Assembly (NCBI GenBank): GCA_031769625.1
Contig: JAUIMM010000698.1
Location: 62,001 to 126,000, forward strand
Length of the DNA: 64,000 bases
Source: Taudactylus pleione
Lineage: Eukaryota > Chordata > Amphibia > Anura > Myobatrachidae
Direction of reading: 5' to 3'
Positions 24,915 through 34,191 of this stretch are shown here, in pieces (positions within the stretch are counted from its first letter, which is position 1; each line of letters begins with the position of its first letter). The notes beneath the pieces are model-generated. The model ran no database searches. It was not told where the DNA came from and saw nothing but the letters and a program-made list of their open reading frames with translations. The position numbers and the translations under genes are program-made.

Positions 24915-26482
24915 ATCACCCAGGACCTGCTGGGACCTGTAGTGCCACAGAAAAACACACATATAAACTAGATATGTGCACCAGACCATTTTTGCTAGAT
25001 TTGGATTTGGCTCTGATTCGTCATCCGGCCTTGGATTTGAATTTGACAAAGCGCCATGACTGGTTTTGGATTTGAATTTAGATTTGGATTTTTTTACAAA
25101 AATTGACAAAGAAAGCTAAAATCACATAATTTGGGCATTTTTTTTGTTCCTAGAGTATTATTAACCTCAATAACATTAATTTCCAGTCATTTACAGTCAA
25201 TTTAGACCACCTCACAGCTCACAATATTATTTTCACCATTATTGGCCAAAGGCTGCAGTGAGCTGGCAGGTTTAAAGCACATCTATGAAACATTGCCATT
25301 CACTACTGAGTCACAGTACTTGTGTGTTATGGACACACAGAGGGCTAAGGCCCAATGAGTCACGGTGCATGTAAACACAGTGGGTTATGGCCCAAGAAAT
25401 CACAGTACTTGTATACACAGTGAGGTACAGCCCAAGGAGTCAAGGTGCTTGTATACACAGTGGGGAACACCACAAAAAAAAGTGTTTTTTTTACTTTTTA
25501 AACTTTTAAATCTCTTCAACTTTTTTTTTACTTTTAAACTTTGTTTTTTTTGCACACACAGCCACTTGTGAGTCTGGATACAGCCCCTTTAATCAGCAGA
25601 ATATAGCGCAGCATACATCAGCGAGCAGTGTGCCCCCTTACACAGTCACTTTGCCAGCACAGCCAACTCTAAATTACCCCCAGAGTGTACGTATATTTAG
25701 CACAGTGGGCCTAATCTATATAGTGGCTAAGCATAACAGGGATATATTGCATACTGATCAAGTTACATTAGGCTAAACTGAATATTTATCAATCCTGAAA
25801 GTCTACTGTATAATGGGCAAAATCGGTCCTCCACTGTATATTCATCATTGCCAATTATATGCTATACTGGGAACAGAGACTATTGGGGAGATTCAAAAAG
25901 AAGCACGTTTCCATCAGAATATTGCACGCTGATGTAATGCTGGTCATCCTGCAGGAAAACCTCGCTCGGCTTTGCTCACACCTATAGGGGTGCAGAAACA
26001 ACTAGCCTTGGCCTAGCTATTAACGTCATTTCAATTTATAAACATCCTAGCAGTATTTTCATATTAATTGTGTTTTTTATTTTCATTCAATCCCTTGCTT
26101 GTTTTCTACCCAAGTAGCAGTCTTGAGAAATAAAAAATGGACAGAATCAGCAGGTTAATGAAATGAGAAAGAGCTGATAGGAACTGATTGATTGAATGAG
26201 TGGATGCAGTAAAAGAGAACTTTGGCGAATAAGGAGATGGCAAAGGGACAGATGTGTAATAATAATAAATGGCAGGTGTATCATGGGAAGCAGAGGTGAT
26301 GGAGAATATAAACATATCACACATCAGTAGAGATTATTTTGTGCACTTCTCCTTTAAGGAATGTAGAACACGAGTGAGGTCATGCTGTGATGTCATAATG
26401 GTAACTCTTTGCTGTTGCTCACTCTAAACCGCCCAGGACACTGACATAGCATTATCATTGCTGTCATTAACATACTCCAAAT
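24915..26482 (+). repeat. Satellite monomer copy 8, left part (interrupted by hAT)
   Basis: Carries the 36-bp deletion near 25271 and runs normally until CTCCAAAT at 26475-26482, where the hAT element begins. Private bases are CCCAAGAAAT near 25391, CTAAATTACC near 25671 and CTCTAAACCG near 26422. The monomer resumes after 32210. Confidence 0.95.
26475..26482. repeat. Target-site duplication, left (CTCCAAAT)
   Basis: Identical to 32211-32218. The uninterrupted satellite copies contain this word once. Confidence 0.97.
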
Positions 26483-26600
26483 TAGGGGTGAGCGGGTTCG
26501 GATTTCTGAAATCCGAACCCCCCCGAGCCCCCCCGATCCGAGTCCGATCCGAATCAGGCTCGACTTTTCCCGCCTGACTCGGATCTGAAATCGAGGCAAA
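26483..26600. other. hAT left end with subterminal palindromes
   Basis: After the terminal TAGGGGTG come a short hairpin, CGGATTT-CTG-AAATCCG (26500-26516), and a longer pair, GATCCGAGTC (26535-26544) with GACTCGGATC (26576-26585). Repeated TCCGA words lie between them. Subterminal repeats of this kind bind hAT transposases in studied elements. Here the role is inferred from position. Confidence 0.65.
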
Positions 26601-26642
26601 ACGTCATCATCCCGCCTTCCGAGTCTCGCGGGTTTTGGATCC

Positions 26643-26680
26643 TATATAAGGTACCCACGTCGGCGCCATTTTCTCACTCG
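26643..26680 (+). promoter_or_regulatory. hAT core promoter: TATA box plus initiator
   Basis: TATATAAG at 26643-26650 is followed 33 bp downstream by TCTCACTC, whose A at 26676 fits an initiator. This spacing is normal for RNA polymerase II. Transcription would run through the leader repeats toward the ATG at 29295, giving a leader of about 2.6 kb if unspliced. Confidence 0.6.
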
Positions 26681-26718
26681 GCTGTGGACAGTGAAGAGGG
26701 AGGGTGGGAGTTAGGGCT

Positions 26719-26741
26719 GTGTAGTGTAGTGTAGTGTAGTG
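26719..26741 (+). repeat. (GTGTA)n microsatellite in hAT leader
   Basis: Four consecutive GTGTA/GTAGT-phase units follow GGGCT and lead into GCTGCTGTTG. Confidence 0.8.
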
Positions 26742-26985
26742 CTGCTGTTGTCCACTACTTCAAAGTCCATAGGGGCTGGCTGTGTTGTGCTGTGCTGCTG
26801 TTGTTAATAGGGGCTGTGTCCACTACTTCAAAGTCCATAGGGGCTGGCTGGACTGTGTTGTGCAGTCAGTTCTCCATAGGGGCTGTGTCCACTCCAAAGT
26901 CCTGTGCAGTGTCCCAGTCCTAAAGGAGTGCTGCAGTGTTGTCCAGGGGGTGCTCTGTCCATCAGGGGTGCTCCCCCCAAGTGCT
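26742..26985 (+). repeat. hAT leader: imperfect repeats of a CATAGGGGCTG motif
   Basis: CCACTACTTCAAAGTCCATA followed by GGGGCTGGCTG occurs twice (near 26752 and 26820). Shortened forms TTAATAGGGGCTG and CTCCATAGGGGCTGTGTCCAC lie between and after them. Chance ORFs cross the region. I see no conserved protein. Confidence 0.6.
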
Positions 26986-27000
26986 AAAAAAATAATATAT

Positions 27001-29285
27001 TTTCTGTGTTTGTGAATTGTGTGCGCAGTAGCCGCACGTGCATCAACAAAGTAGTGCCAAGCGTGCGCCTGTGTCATAAGTAAAGTGCCGGCTGGCTTGA
27101 CCGTTAAAGGGTGCTGTAACCCCCGAAAGTACACTCCAGTCCAAACCAAAAAAAAATTATTTTCTGTGTTTGTGAATTGTGTGCGCGGTAGCCGCACGTG
27201 CATCAACAAAGTAGTGCCAAGCGTGCGCCTGTGTCATAAGTAAATGGCCGGCTGGCTTGACCGTTAAGGGTGCTGTAACCCCCGAAAGTACACTCCAGTC
27301 CAAACCAAAAAAAAAATTATTTTCTGTGTGTGTGAATTGTGTGCGCAGTAGCCGCACGTGCATCAACAAAGTAGTGCCAAGCATGCGCCTGTGTCATAAG
27401 TAAAGGGCCGGCTGGCTTGACCGTTAAGGGTGCTGTAACCCCCGAAAGTACACTCCAGTCCAAACCAAAAAAAAAATTATTTTCTGTGTTTGTGAATTGT
27501 GTGCGCAGTAGCCGCACGTGCATCAACAAAGTAGTGCCAAGCGTGCGCCTGTGTCATAAGTAAAGGGCCGGCTGGCTTGACCGTTAAGGGTGCTGTAACC
27601 CCCGAAAGTACACTCCAGTCCAAACCAAAAAAAAAATTATTTTCTGTGTTTGTGAATTGTGTGCGCAGTAGCCGCACGTGCATCAACAAAGTAGTGCCAA
27701 GCGTGCGCCTGTGTCATAAGTAAAGGGCCGGCTGGCTTGACCGTTAAGGGTGCTGTAACCCCCGAAAGTACACTCCAGTCCAAACCAAAAAAAAAATTAT
27801 TTTCTGTTTGTGAATTGTGTGCGCAGTAGCCGCACGTGCATCAACAAAGTAGTGCCAAGCATGCGCCTGTGTCATAAGTAAAGGGCCGGCTGGCTTGACC
27901 GTTAAGGGTGCTGTAACCCCCGAAAGTACACTCCAGTCCAAACCAAAAAAAAAATTATTTTCTGTGTTTGTGAATTGTGTGCGCAGTAGCCGCACGTGCA
28001 TCAACAAAGTAGTGCCAAGCGTGTGCCTGTGTCATAAGTAAAGGGCCGGCTGGCTTGACCGTTAAGGGTGCTGTAACCCCCGAAAGTACACTCCAGTCCA
28101 AACCAAAAAAAAAATTATTTTCTGTGTTTGTGAATTGTGTGCGCAGTAGCCGCACGTGCATCAACAAAGTAGTGCCAAGCGTGCGCCTGTGTCATAAGTA
28201 AAGGGCCGGCTGGCTTGACCGTTAAGGGTGCTGTAACCCCCGAAAGTACACTCCAGTCCAAACCAAAAAAAAAATTATTTTCTGTGTTTGTGAATTGTGT
28301 GCGCAGTAGCCGCACGTGCATCAACAAAGTAGTGCCAAGCGTGCGCCTGTGTCATAAGTAAAGGGCCGGCTGGCTTGACCGTTAAGGGTGCTGTAACCCC
28401 CGAAAGTACACTCCAGTCCAAACCAAAAAAAAAATTATTTTCTGTTTGTGAATTGTGTGCGCAGTAGCCGCACGTGCATCAACAAAGTAGTGCCAAGCAT
28501 GCGCCTGTGTCATAAGTAAAGGGCCGGCTGGCTTGACCGTTAAGGGTGCTGTAACCCCCGAAAGTACACTCCAGTCCAAACCAAAAAAAAAATTATTTTC
28601 TGTGTTTGTGAATTGTGTGCGCAGTAGCCGCACGTGCATCAACAAAGTAGTGCCAAGCGTGTGCCTGTGTCATAAGTAAAGGGCCGGCTGGCTTGACCGT
28701 TAAGGGTGCTGTAACCCCCGAAAGTACACTCCAGTCCAAACCAAAAAAAAAATTATTTTCTGTGTTTGTGAATTGTGTGCGCAGTAGCCGCACGTGCATC
28801 AACAAAGTAGTGCCAAGCGTGCGCCTGTGTCATAAGTAAAGGGCCGGCTGGCTTGACCGTTAAGGGTGCTGTAACCCCCGAAAGTACACTCCAGTCCAAA
28901 CCAAAAAAAAAATTATTTTCTGTGTTTGTGAATTGTGTGCGCAGTAGCCGCACGTGCATCAACAAAGTAGTGCCAAGCGTGCGCCTGTGTCATAAGTAAA
29001 GGGCCGGCTGGCTTGACCGTTAAGGGTGCTGTAACCCCCGAAAGTACACTCCAGTCCAAACCAAAAAAAAAATTATTTTCTGTGTTTGTGAATTGTGTGC
29101 ACTGTGGCTGCACGTGCATCAACAAAGGAGCAGCGCCAAGCGTGCGCCTGTGTCCCATAAGTAAAGAGCCGGCTGGCTCATTTCTTAAAGGGTGGTGTAA
29201 CCCACAAAGTGCACTACTCTCCAGCAAAAATAAAATAATATTTTCTGTGTTTGTGTGCGCTTTAGCCGCACGTATATATATCAAT
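27001..29285 (+). repeat. Leader tandem array A, 14 units of ~160 bp plus a partial
   Basis: Units start with TTTCTGTG(T)TTGTGAATTG at 27001, 27161, 27321, 27481, 27641, 27801, 27959, 28119, 28279, 28439, 28597, 28757, 28917 and 29077, with a partial unit from 29240. Most are 160 bp, and two are 158 bp because TG is missing in CTGTTTG. The four-unit block 27801-28438 is repeated as 28439-29076 with the same internal variants (GCATGCGCC, then GTGTGCC). This shows a recent 638-bp higher-order duplication. Every full unit contains GCACGTGCATC, a CACGTG E-box. Minus-strand ORFs of 70-128 codons are readings of the repeat with no support as genes. Confidence 0.95.
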
Positions 29286-29294
29286 ATAACATAA

Positions 29295-29669
29295 ATGGAG
29301 GACCAAACTTTCTCCGATAAAAATAAAATAGGGAAAGATCAAGAACCACTTCCTCCTAGTGCTGTTGCTGCTGCTGGGAGTTGTTCATCATCCCAGAGAG
29401 GAAGTAGGAACATCACTACTTTTACTAAACAATTGACCCTCCAACAGTCCCTAGCGATGAGGATGAAGTACGACAGCAGTCATCCTGAAGCAAAACGTAT
29501 AACTGAGGCCTTGACTGCTATGTTGGTGTTAGACGTGCGTCCGGTATCCGCCATTAGTGCAGTGGGATTTAGACAATTGATGGAGGTAGTGTGTCCTCGG
29601 TTCCAAATCCCATCTAGATTCCACCTGCATCCTCAAAGCAGCAGCGACAAGCGTGCGTCTGTCTGTTAA
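29295..29669 (+). pseudogene. hAT transposase, N-terminal fragment
   Basis: The 124-codon ORF starts after the last leader repeat (AACATAAATGG). Residues 1-40 are Ser/Ala-rich and unremarkable. Residues ~41-108 match the pattern of ZBED-like hAT transposases just after the zinc finger: TTFTKQLTL, then KRITEALTAMLVLD, RPVSAISAVGF, and PRFQIPSR. In that family this region precedes the RNase-H-like catalytic core. No BED zinc finger is present upstream, since only one cysteine occurs before residue 100. After about residue 109 (29623) the frame enters the ~139-bp repeat and meets a stop at 29667-29669. The DDE catalytic core, several hundred residues in normal family members, is absent. The product would be a short fragment that might at most interfere with a full transposase. 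Confidence 0.8.
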
Positions 29670-31186
29670 AGGGTGGTGACACCCTCAAAGTGTGCTACAC
29701 AAACAATTAAAATATTGTTCTTTTTTTTTCTGTCTTTGTGAATTGTGTGGGCTGTAGCCGCACCTGCATCCTTAAAGCAGCAGCGACAAGCGTGCGTCTG
29801 TCTGTTAAAGGGTGGTGACACCCTCAAAGTGTGCTACACAAACAATTAAAATATTGTTCTTTTTTTTTTGGTCTTTGTGAAATGTGTGGGCTGTAGCCGC
29901 ACCTGCATCCTTAAAGCAGCAGCGACAAGCGTGCGTCTGTCTGTTAAAGGGTGGTGACACCCTCAAAGTGTTCTACACAAACAATTAAAATATTGTTCTT
30001 TTTTTTTCTGTCTTTGTGAATTGTGTGAGCTGTAGCCGCACCTGCATCCTTAAAGCAGCAGCGACAAGCGTGCGTCTGTCTGTTAAAGGGTGGTGACACC
30101 CTCAAAGTGTTCTACACAAACAATTAAAATATTGTTCTTTTTTTTTCGGTCTTTGTGAAATGTGTGGGCTGTAGCCGCACCTGCATCCTTAAAGCAGCAG
30201 CGACAAGCGTGCGTCTGTCTGTTAAAGGGTGGTGACACCCTCAAAGTGTTCTACACAAACAATTAAAATATTGTTCTTTTTTTTTCGGTCTTTGTGAAAT
30301 GTGTGGGCTGTAGCCGCACCTGCATCCTTAAAGCAGCAGCGACAAGCGTGCGTCTGTCTGTTAAAGGGTGGTGACACCCTCAAAGTGTTCTACACAAACA
30401 ATTAAAATATTGTTCTTTTTTTTTCGGTCTTTGTGAAATGTGTGGGCTGTAGCCGCACCTGCATCCTTAAAGCAGCAGCGACAAGCGTGCGTCTGTCTGT
30501 TAAAGGGTGGTGTAACTCTCAAAGTGCTCCAAAAAATAAAAAACTATTTTTTTAATGTGTTTGTGACTTGTGTGCGATGTAGCCGCACCTGCATCCTTAA
30601 AGCAGCAGCGACAAGCGTGCGTCTGTCTGTTAAAGGGTGGTGACACCCTCAAAGTGTGCTACACAAACAATTAAAATATTGTTCTTTTTTTTTCTGTCTA
30701 TGTGAATTGTGTGGGCTGTAGCCGCACCTGCATCCTTAAAGCAGCAGCGACAAGCGTGCGTCTGTCTGTTAAAGGGTGGTGACACCTCAAAGTGTTCTAC
30801 ACAAACAATTAAAATATTGTTCTTTTTTTTTTGGTCTTTGTGAAATGTGTGGGCTGTAGCCGCACCTGCATCCTTAAAGCAGCAGCGACAAGCGTGCGTC
30901 TGTCTGTTAAAGGGTGGTGACACCTCAAAGTGTTCTACACAAACAATTAAAATATTCTTCTTCTTTTTTCTGTCTTTGTGAATTGTGTGGGCTGTAGCCG
31001 CACTTGCATCCTCAAAGCAGCAGCGACAAGCGTGCGTCTGTCTGTTAAAGGGTGGTGTAACCCTCAAAGTGTGCTCCACAAACAATAAAAATATTCTTTT
31101 TTTTTCTGTCTTTGTGAATTGTGTGGGCTGTAGCCGCACTTGAATCCTCAAAGCAGCAGCGACAAGCGTGCGTCTGTCTGTTAAAG
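29624..31186 (+). repeat. Tandem array B replacing the transposase core, ~11 units of 130-139 bp
   Basis: The word GTAGCCGCAC recurs at 29754, 29893, 30032, 30171, 30310, 30449, 30579, 30718, 30856, 30994 and 31130. Most spacings are 138-139 bp, with one 130-bp variant unit (about 30450-30578) that has AAAAACTATTTTTTTAATG instead of the AATATTGTTC part. The array begins inside codon ~110 of the N-terminal fragment and ends exactly at GATTACATCGG, where the C-terminal domain starts. Units share most of their sequence with array A but lack a ~25-bp segment. The 209-codon minus-strand ORF crossing it is a reading of the repeat. Confidence 0.93.
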
Positions 31187-31417
31187 GATTACATCGGTGA
31201 CAGCATCCAAGTAGGCATGTCAGACAGTCCGTACCTGTACTGGCAGGAAAAAGAAGCAATTTGGAGGTCCCTGTACAAACTGGCTCTATTTTACCTGAGT
31301 TGCCCCCCCTCCAGTGTGTACTCTGAAAGAGTGTTTAGTGCAGCCGGGAACCTTGTCAGCGAAAGGCGTAGGAGGTTGCTTCCACAAAATGTGGAGAAGA
31401 TGATGTTCATAAAATGA
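31187..31417 (+). pseudogene. hAT transposase, C-terminal dimerisation domain fragment
   Basis: About 76 residues from DYIGDSIQ to MMFIK before a TGA. The order is a short linker with SPYLYWQEKEAIW, then LYKLALFYLSCPPSSV and the diagnostic YSERVFSAAGNLVSERR, then NVEKMMFI. This is the hAT C-terminal dimerisation region, normally the last part of the transposase. It is in frame 2 relative to frame 0 for the N-terminal fragment, with repeats and stops between them, so no full protein can be read. The upstream in-frame ATG at 31121 lies in repeat sequence. The same fragment with the same 5' junction occurs in the second element (56398-56628). The family is certain to me; the function of this copy is almost certainly lost. 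Confidence 0.9.
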
Positions 31418-31577
31418 ATTATCAACTCTTCCAGGGAGACCAGCCTCCAGAACGTACAGAGGGACCTGTGGTTCCAGCAGGGACGAATTAATACTCTGTG
31501 AGGATGAGGATGTGCACACTGAAGAGGGTGAGGAATCGGTGGATGAGGAGGATGAGGATGACATCTTGCCTCCGTAG
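31418..31577 (+). other. Possible acidic C-terminal coding remnant downstream of the hAT domain
   Basis: In a frame different from the dimerisation domain, a run of codons reads through to a Glu/Asp-rich end, EDEDVHTEEGEESVDEEDED, and stops at TAG 31575-31577. The second element keeps the same acidic end despite a 3-base insertion (EDEDVYNTEEGKES...) and compensating small changes upstream. The opposite strand of the same stretch is also open in both elements (31286-31639; 56167-56529), giving a Ser-rich reading. One of these frames may once have been coding, for example as a spliced C-terminal tail. Low-complexity GAGGAT repeats are an adequate alternative explanation. Confidence 0.3.
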
Positions 31578-31633
31578 AGCCAGTTTGTGCAGGGACAGAT
31601 AAATTGCCAGCTTGTTTTGTGGGGGCCCAAACG

Positions 31634-31689
31634 AACCAATCATTTCAGCCACAGTTGTGTGGCAGACCCTGGCGCTGAAATGATTGGTT
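31634..31689. other. 16-bp-arm hairpin in hAT 3' region
   Basis: AACCAATCATTTCAGC (31634-31649) pairs perfectly with GCTGAAATGATTGGTT (31674-31689) across a 24-base loop. The second element has the same structure at about 56116-56172 with one arm mismatch (AAACATT). It may be an RNA hairpin in the transcript, a protein-binding palindrome or a nested tiny repeat. Confidence 0.75.
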
Positions 31690-31879
31690 TGTTAAAGTGT
31701 GCATGTCCTGTTTATACAACATAAGGGTGGGTGGGAGGGCCCAAGGACAATTCCATCTTGCACCTCTTTTTTTTCTTTGCATTATGTACAGTTTGGGGCC
31801 TAGTTTTTCAATGCCATCCTGTCTGCCACTACAGTTTCACGCCTAGATGGGTCACGTGTTTGTGCCGCCCACTTGTGTC

Positions 31880-32210
31880 GCTTAGCATAGTCATCCAGCT
31901 ACCTCGGTGCAACCTTTTGGACATAAAAACACAATTGTGAGGTGTGAGGTATTCAGAATAGACTGGAAATGAGTGGAAATTAAGGTTATTGAGGTTAATA
32001 ATAGCATAGGAGCAGAAAAACCTACAAATTCTGTGATTTTAGCTGTTTTTATGCTTTTTTTCAAAAAAATACAGATCCAAAACACAAAACCCAGAACCCA
32101 AAACACGCAAGGGTGGTTTTGGCAAAACCAATCCAGATCCAAAACACGAAGAAAGATCCAGATCCAAAACCAAAACACAAAACACGAAAAGTGGCCGGTG
32201 CACACCCCTA
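31880..32210. other. hAT right end with AGATCCAAAAC subterminal repeats
   Basis: The words AGATCCAAAACAC or AGATCCAAAACC occur four times in the last ~140 bp, with a GGTTTTG-G-CAAAACC palindrome (near 32115-32129) between them. The end is GGCCGGTGCACACCCCTA. This region is the homologue of offset 55-395 of the satellite monomer, inverted. Confidence 0.75.
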
Positions 32211-32218
32211 CTCCAAAT
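32211..32218. repeat. Target-site duplication, right (CTCCAAAT)
   Basis: Exact match of 26475-26482. The satellite continues with ACATCTCTTGC. Confidence 0.97.
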
Positions 32219-34191
32219 ACATCTCTTGCACCCAGCCCACTGAGGGAAATATATCCTCTTGAGGTAAGTATCTCATCAAAGACAAGGGCGTTTCACTTGG
32301 ATGTGCCTGCAGACTTGGAGCTTGACTACCCTAAAATATGACCTTGAGCTTGTTTATTTCTATAATTGGAGGTTCTAGCAGCACAGCACATCTATCGCAA
32401 TGTAGTAGCCATTCGGGTAAAATCGGTGCTTCTCAAAAGGGGATGACCATCCTCTTCAGAAAATTGCGCAGCTTTGTGAGGAATTTAACTTGGGTAATGT
32501 CAGGAGATGTGGACAGGAACTATATTAATGACGTCAGCCAATGTTATTTATTAATGTGGTAAACTGTATAGTGTATTTTAGTGTCAAATGTTCATACAGT
32601 ATTTTAAATAAGTTTGGAAATATAACTCTGCATAGCCTCCTAGTGCCCAGAGGGATGGGCAATCCTTCAAGCCATGGGTCCCCAGAGGTTTCCTCCACAG
32701 GGGTTTTTTTCCTCTCCAGAGTGCTGAAGGATGATTCTTTGTGAGTCATGAGGCTTCCACCATCTTGTTCCTCTTATAGGACAAGCTTGTAAGAGCCTCC
32801 AGCTAATCTTGGGCACTAATTTATTTACAACGCAGAGTAAAAATAAAGTGTTGTTTTCCTTGTGCTAAAAATTCATAATAAATATATTTTCAAATTGATT
32901 TTACTTGATGTGGTCTTTGTTTTTTTTCATAATGGAGTCTCTTAGAAGGTTAAGAGGCTGTGAGGTCTACTATCCTGTTAATAGAAGAGATTTGATAATC
33001 TTCGCACTACATAATAGTTTAAGGTTATGACCTAATGGCAATGTGCAGGATATGGCGGTGGTACATGATGTCATTGGGGAAGTGGTCAAGTCCAGAAAGG
33101 ACGCAAAAAATAAAAGAGATCAGGTGAAACAGAAATAATATAAAATGTTTTCTAACATACAGTATATACTCTTCTGTGCTGGACAAAATGAAGCAAACGA
33201 CATATGGAAGGTTACAGTCCCTTTAAATAGCAAATATTTAATATGGTTTTCAAGGCATTTCTTAAAGAGGTTGGATACCCTGTCCAATTGCATTATTTAA
33301 TGCAATCATCCTGCAGATTTGGAAGCAGTGGAGTGCACCTGCAGAATAGGTAGCCATTCTGAATGGATGAAAAATTGCATAATTGGTTCACAATAACTTA
33401 GGAGATGCCTAATTGAGTCTGCCAAGTCCCAGGCAATTGCTCAATGTCATGATCCTGTGCTGTTGACCCCATAAGAAGAAAATCCAAAGCATGGGGTCCT
33501 CCTGTCACATAGTCCAAGCATATTCTGCAGGGGATGTGTGCCTCTTCCCTAGGAAAAAAAACAGCCAGAGGCATCACTAGGGTCTTTGGAGCCCAGGGCA
33601 AGTTAAAGAACTGCGTGCCGCCCTCCGCCCCGCCCCCCCATAGACACGAATAGTGAAGCATTTATGCGCGCCCCTGGCGCACAGCGAAAAATGGGTGTGG
33701 TCACTTACTGAAGGGGCGTGGCCACTTAAAATGGGGCGTGCCAACATGGCACGCCACCCATTTCTTGTCACTCTGGGAACATTACTTTCTATTCCATATA
33801 TACCTTACCGATACGGTGGTTTCTCACAATGTGGAACCTCTGAAGAAATATATCCTCCATGGGAAGACAGCGCCTGCAGTCGGCATTCTCTATTCATGTA
33901 GGGCACATCGTCCAGAAGATGCCTGTTTGTGTGGGAATATTAACAAGGTCGGACTCATTCCCCCTGTGTATTTCCTGCCCCCTGCATCTCTTAGCCACAC
34001 CATCTCCCCCTGCATCGTCTCTCGGCACACCATAACCTCCCCAGACACACACATACTGACACAGACATACACACCTCTTTCACACAAATGCAGCCAGCCA
34101 AATAAATAAAACGGCTTGCTTATGCAGGCGCTTTTAGCACTAGAAGTGCCTGCATACCCATGGCTGAAAAAGCATGTTGAAGCTTGAAGAA
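32211..34191 (+). repeat. Satellite monomer copy 8, right part
   Basis: Begins with the second copy of the 8-bp target duplication and continues the monomer exactly where 26482 left off. It has the long tail (11-bp segment present near 34030). Private differences include TTTAACTTGGG near 32485, GGGATGGGC near 32653 and TTTAATATGG near 33237. It lacks the 25-bp-arm palindrome that starts with copy 9. Confidence 0.95.

Larger units (their letters stand above)
26483..32210 (+). mobile_element. Complete non-autonomous hAT element with tandem-repeat interior
   Basis: The element begins TAGGGGTGAGC and ends GCACACCCCTA, so its outermost 8 bases are perfect inverted repeats (TAGGGGTG/CACCCCTA). It is flanked by an exact 8-bp duplication, CTCCAAAT, and the satellite monomer closes perfectly when element plus one duplicate is removed. 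Eight-base duplications and short TA-GGG-type ends are hallmarks of hAT transposons. Order inside: palindromic left end, TATA promoter, short leader repeats, ~160-bp tandem array, N-terminal transposase piece, ~139-bp tandem array, C-terminal dimerisation domain, 3' region and A-rich right end. The catalytic core is missing, so it needs transposase from another copy. It sits in only one satellite copy, so it inserted after that copy was made. Confidence 0.95.

Noticed and set aside
26823..28965. Minus-strand ORFs of 70-128 codons across leader array A
   Set aside because: They read the same 160-bp unit over and over and end in the unit's own stops. No protein family is matched, and the transposon is read on the other strand.
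27001..31186. CRISPR array
   Set aside because: Units are whole 130-160 bp tandem copies with no constant-repeat/variable-spacer pattern, and the context is eukaryotic.
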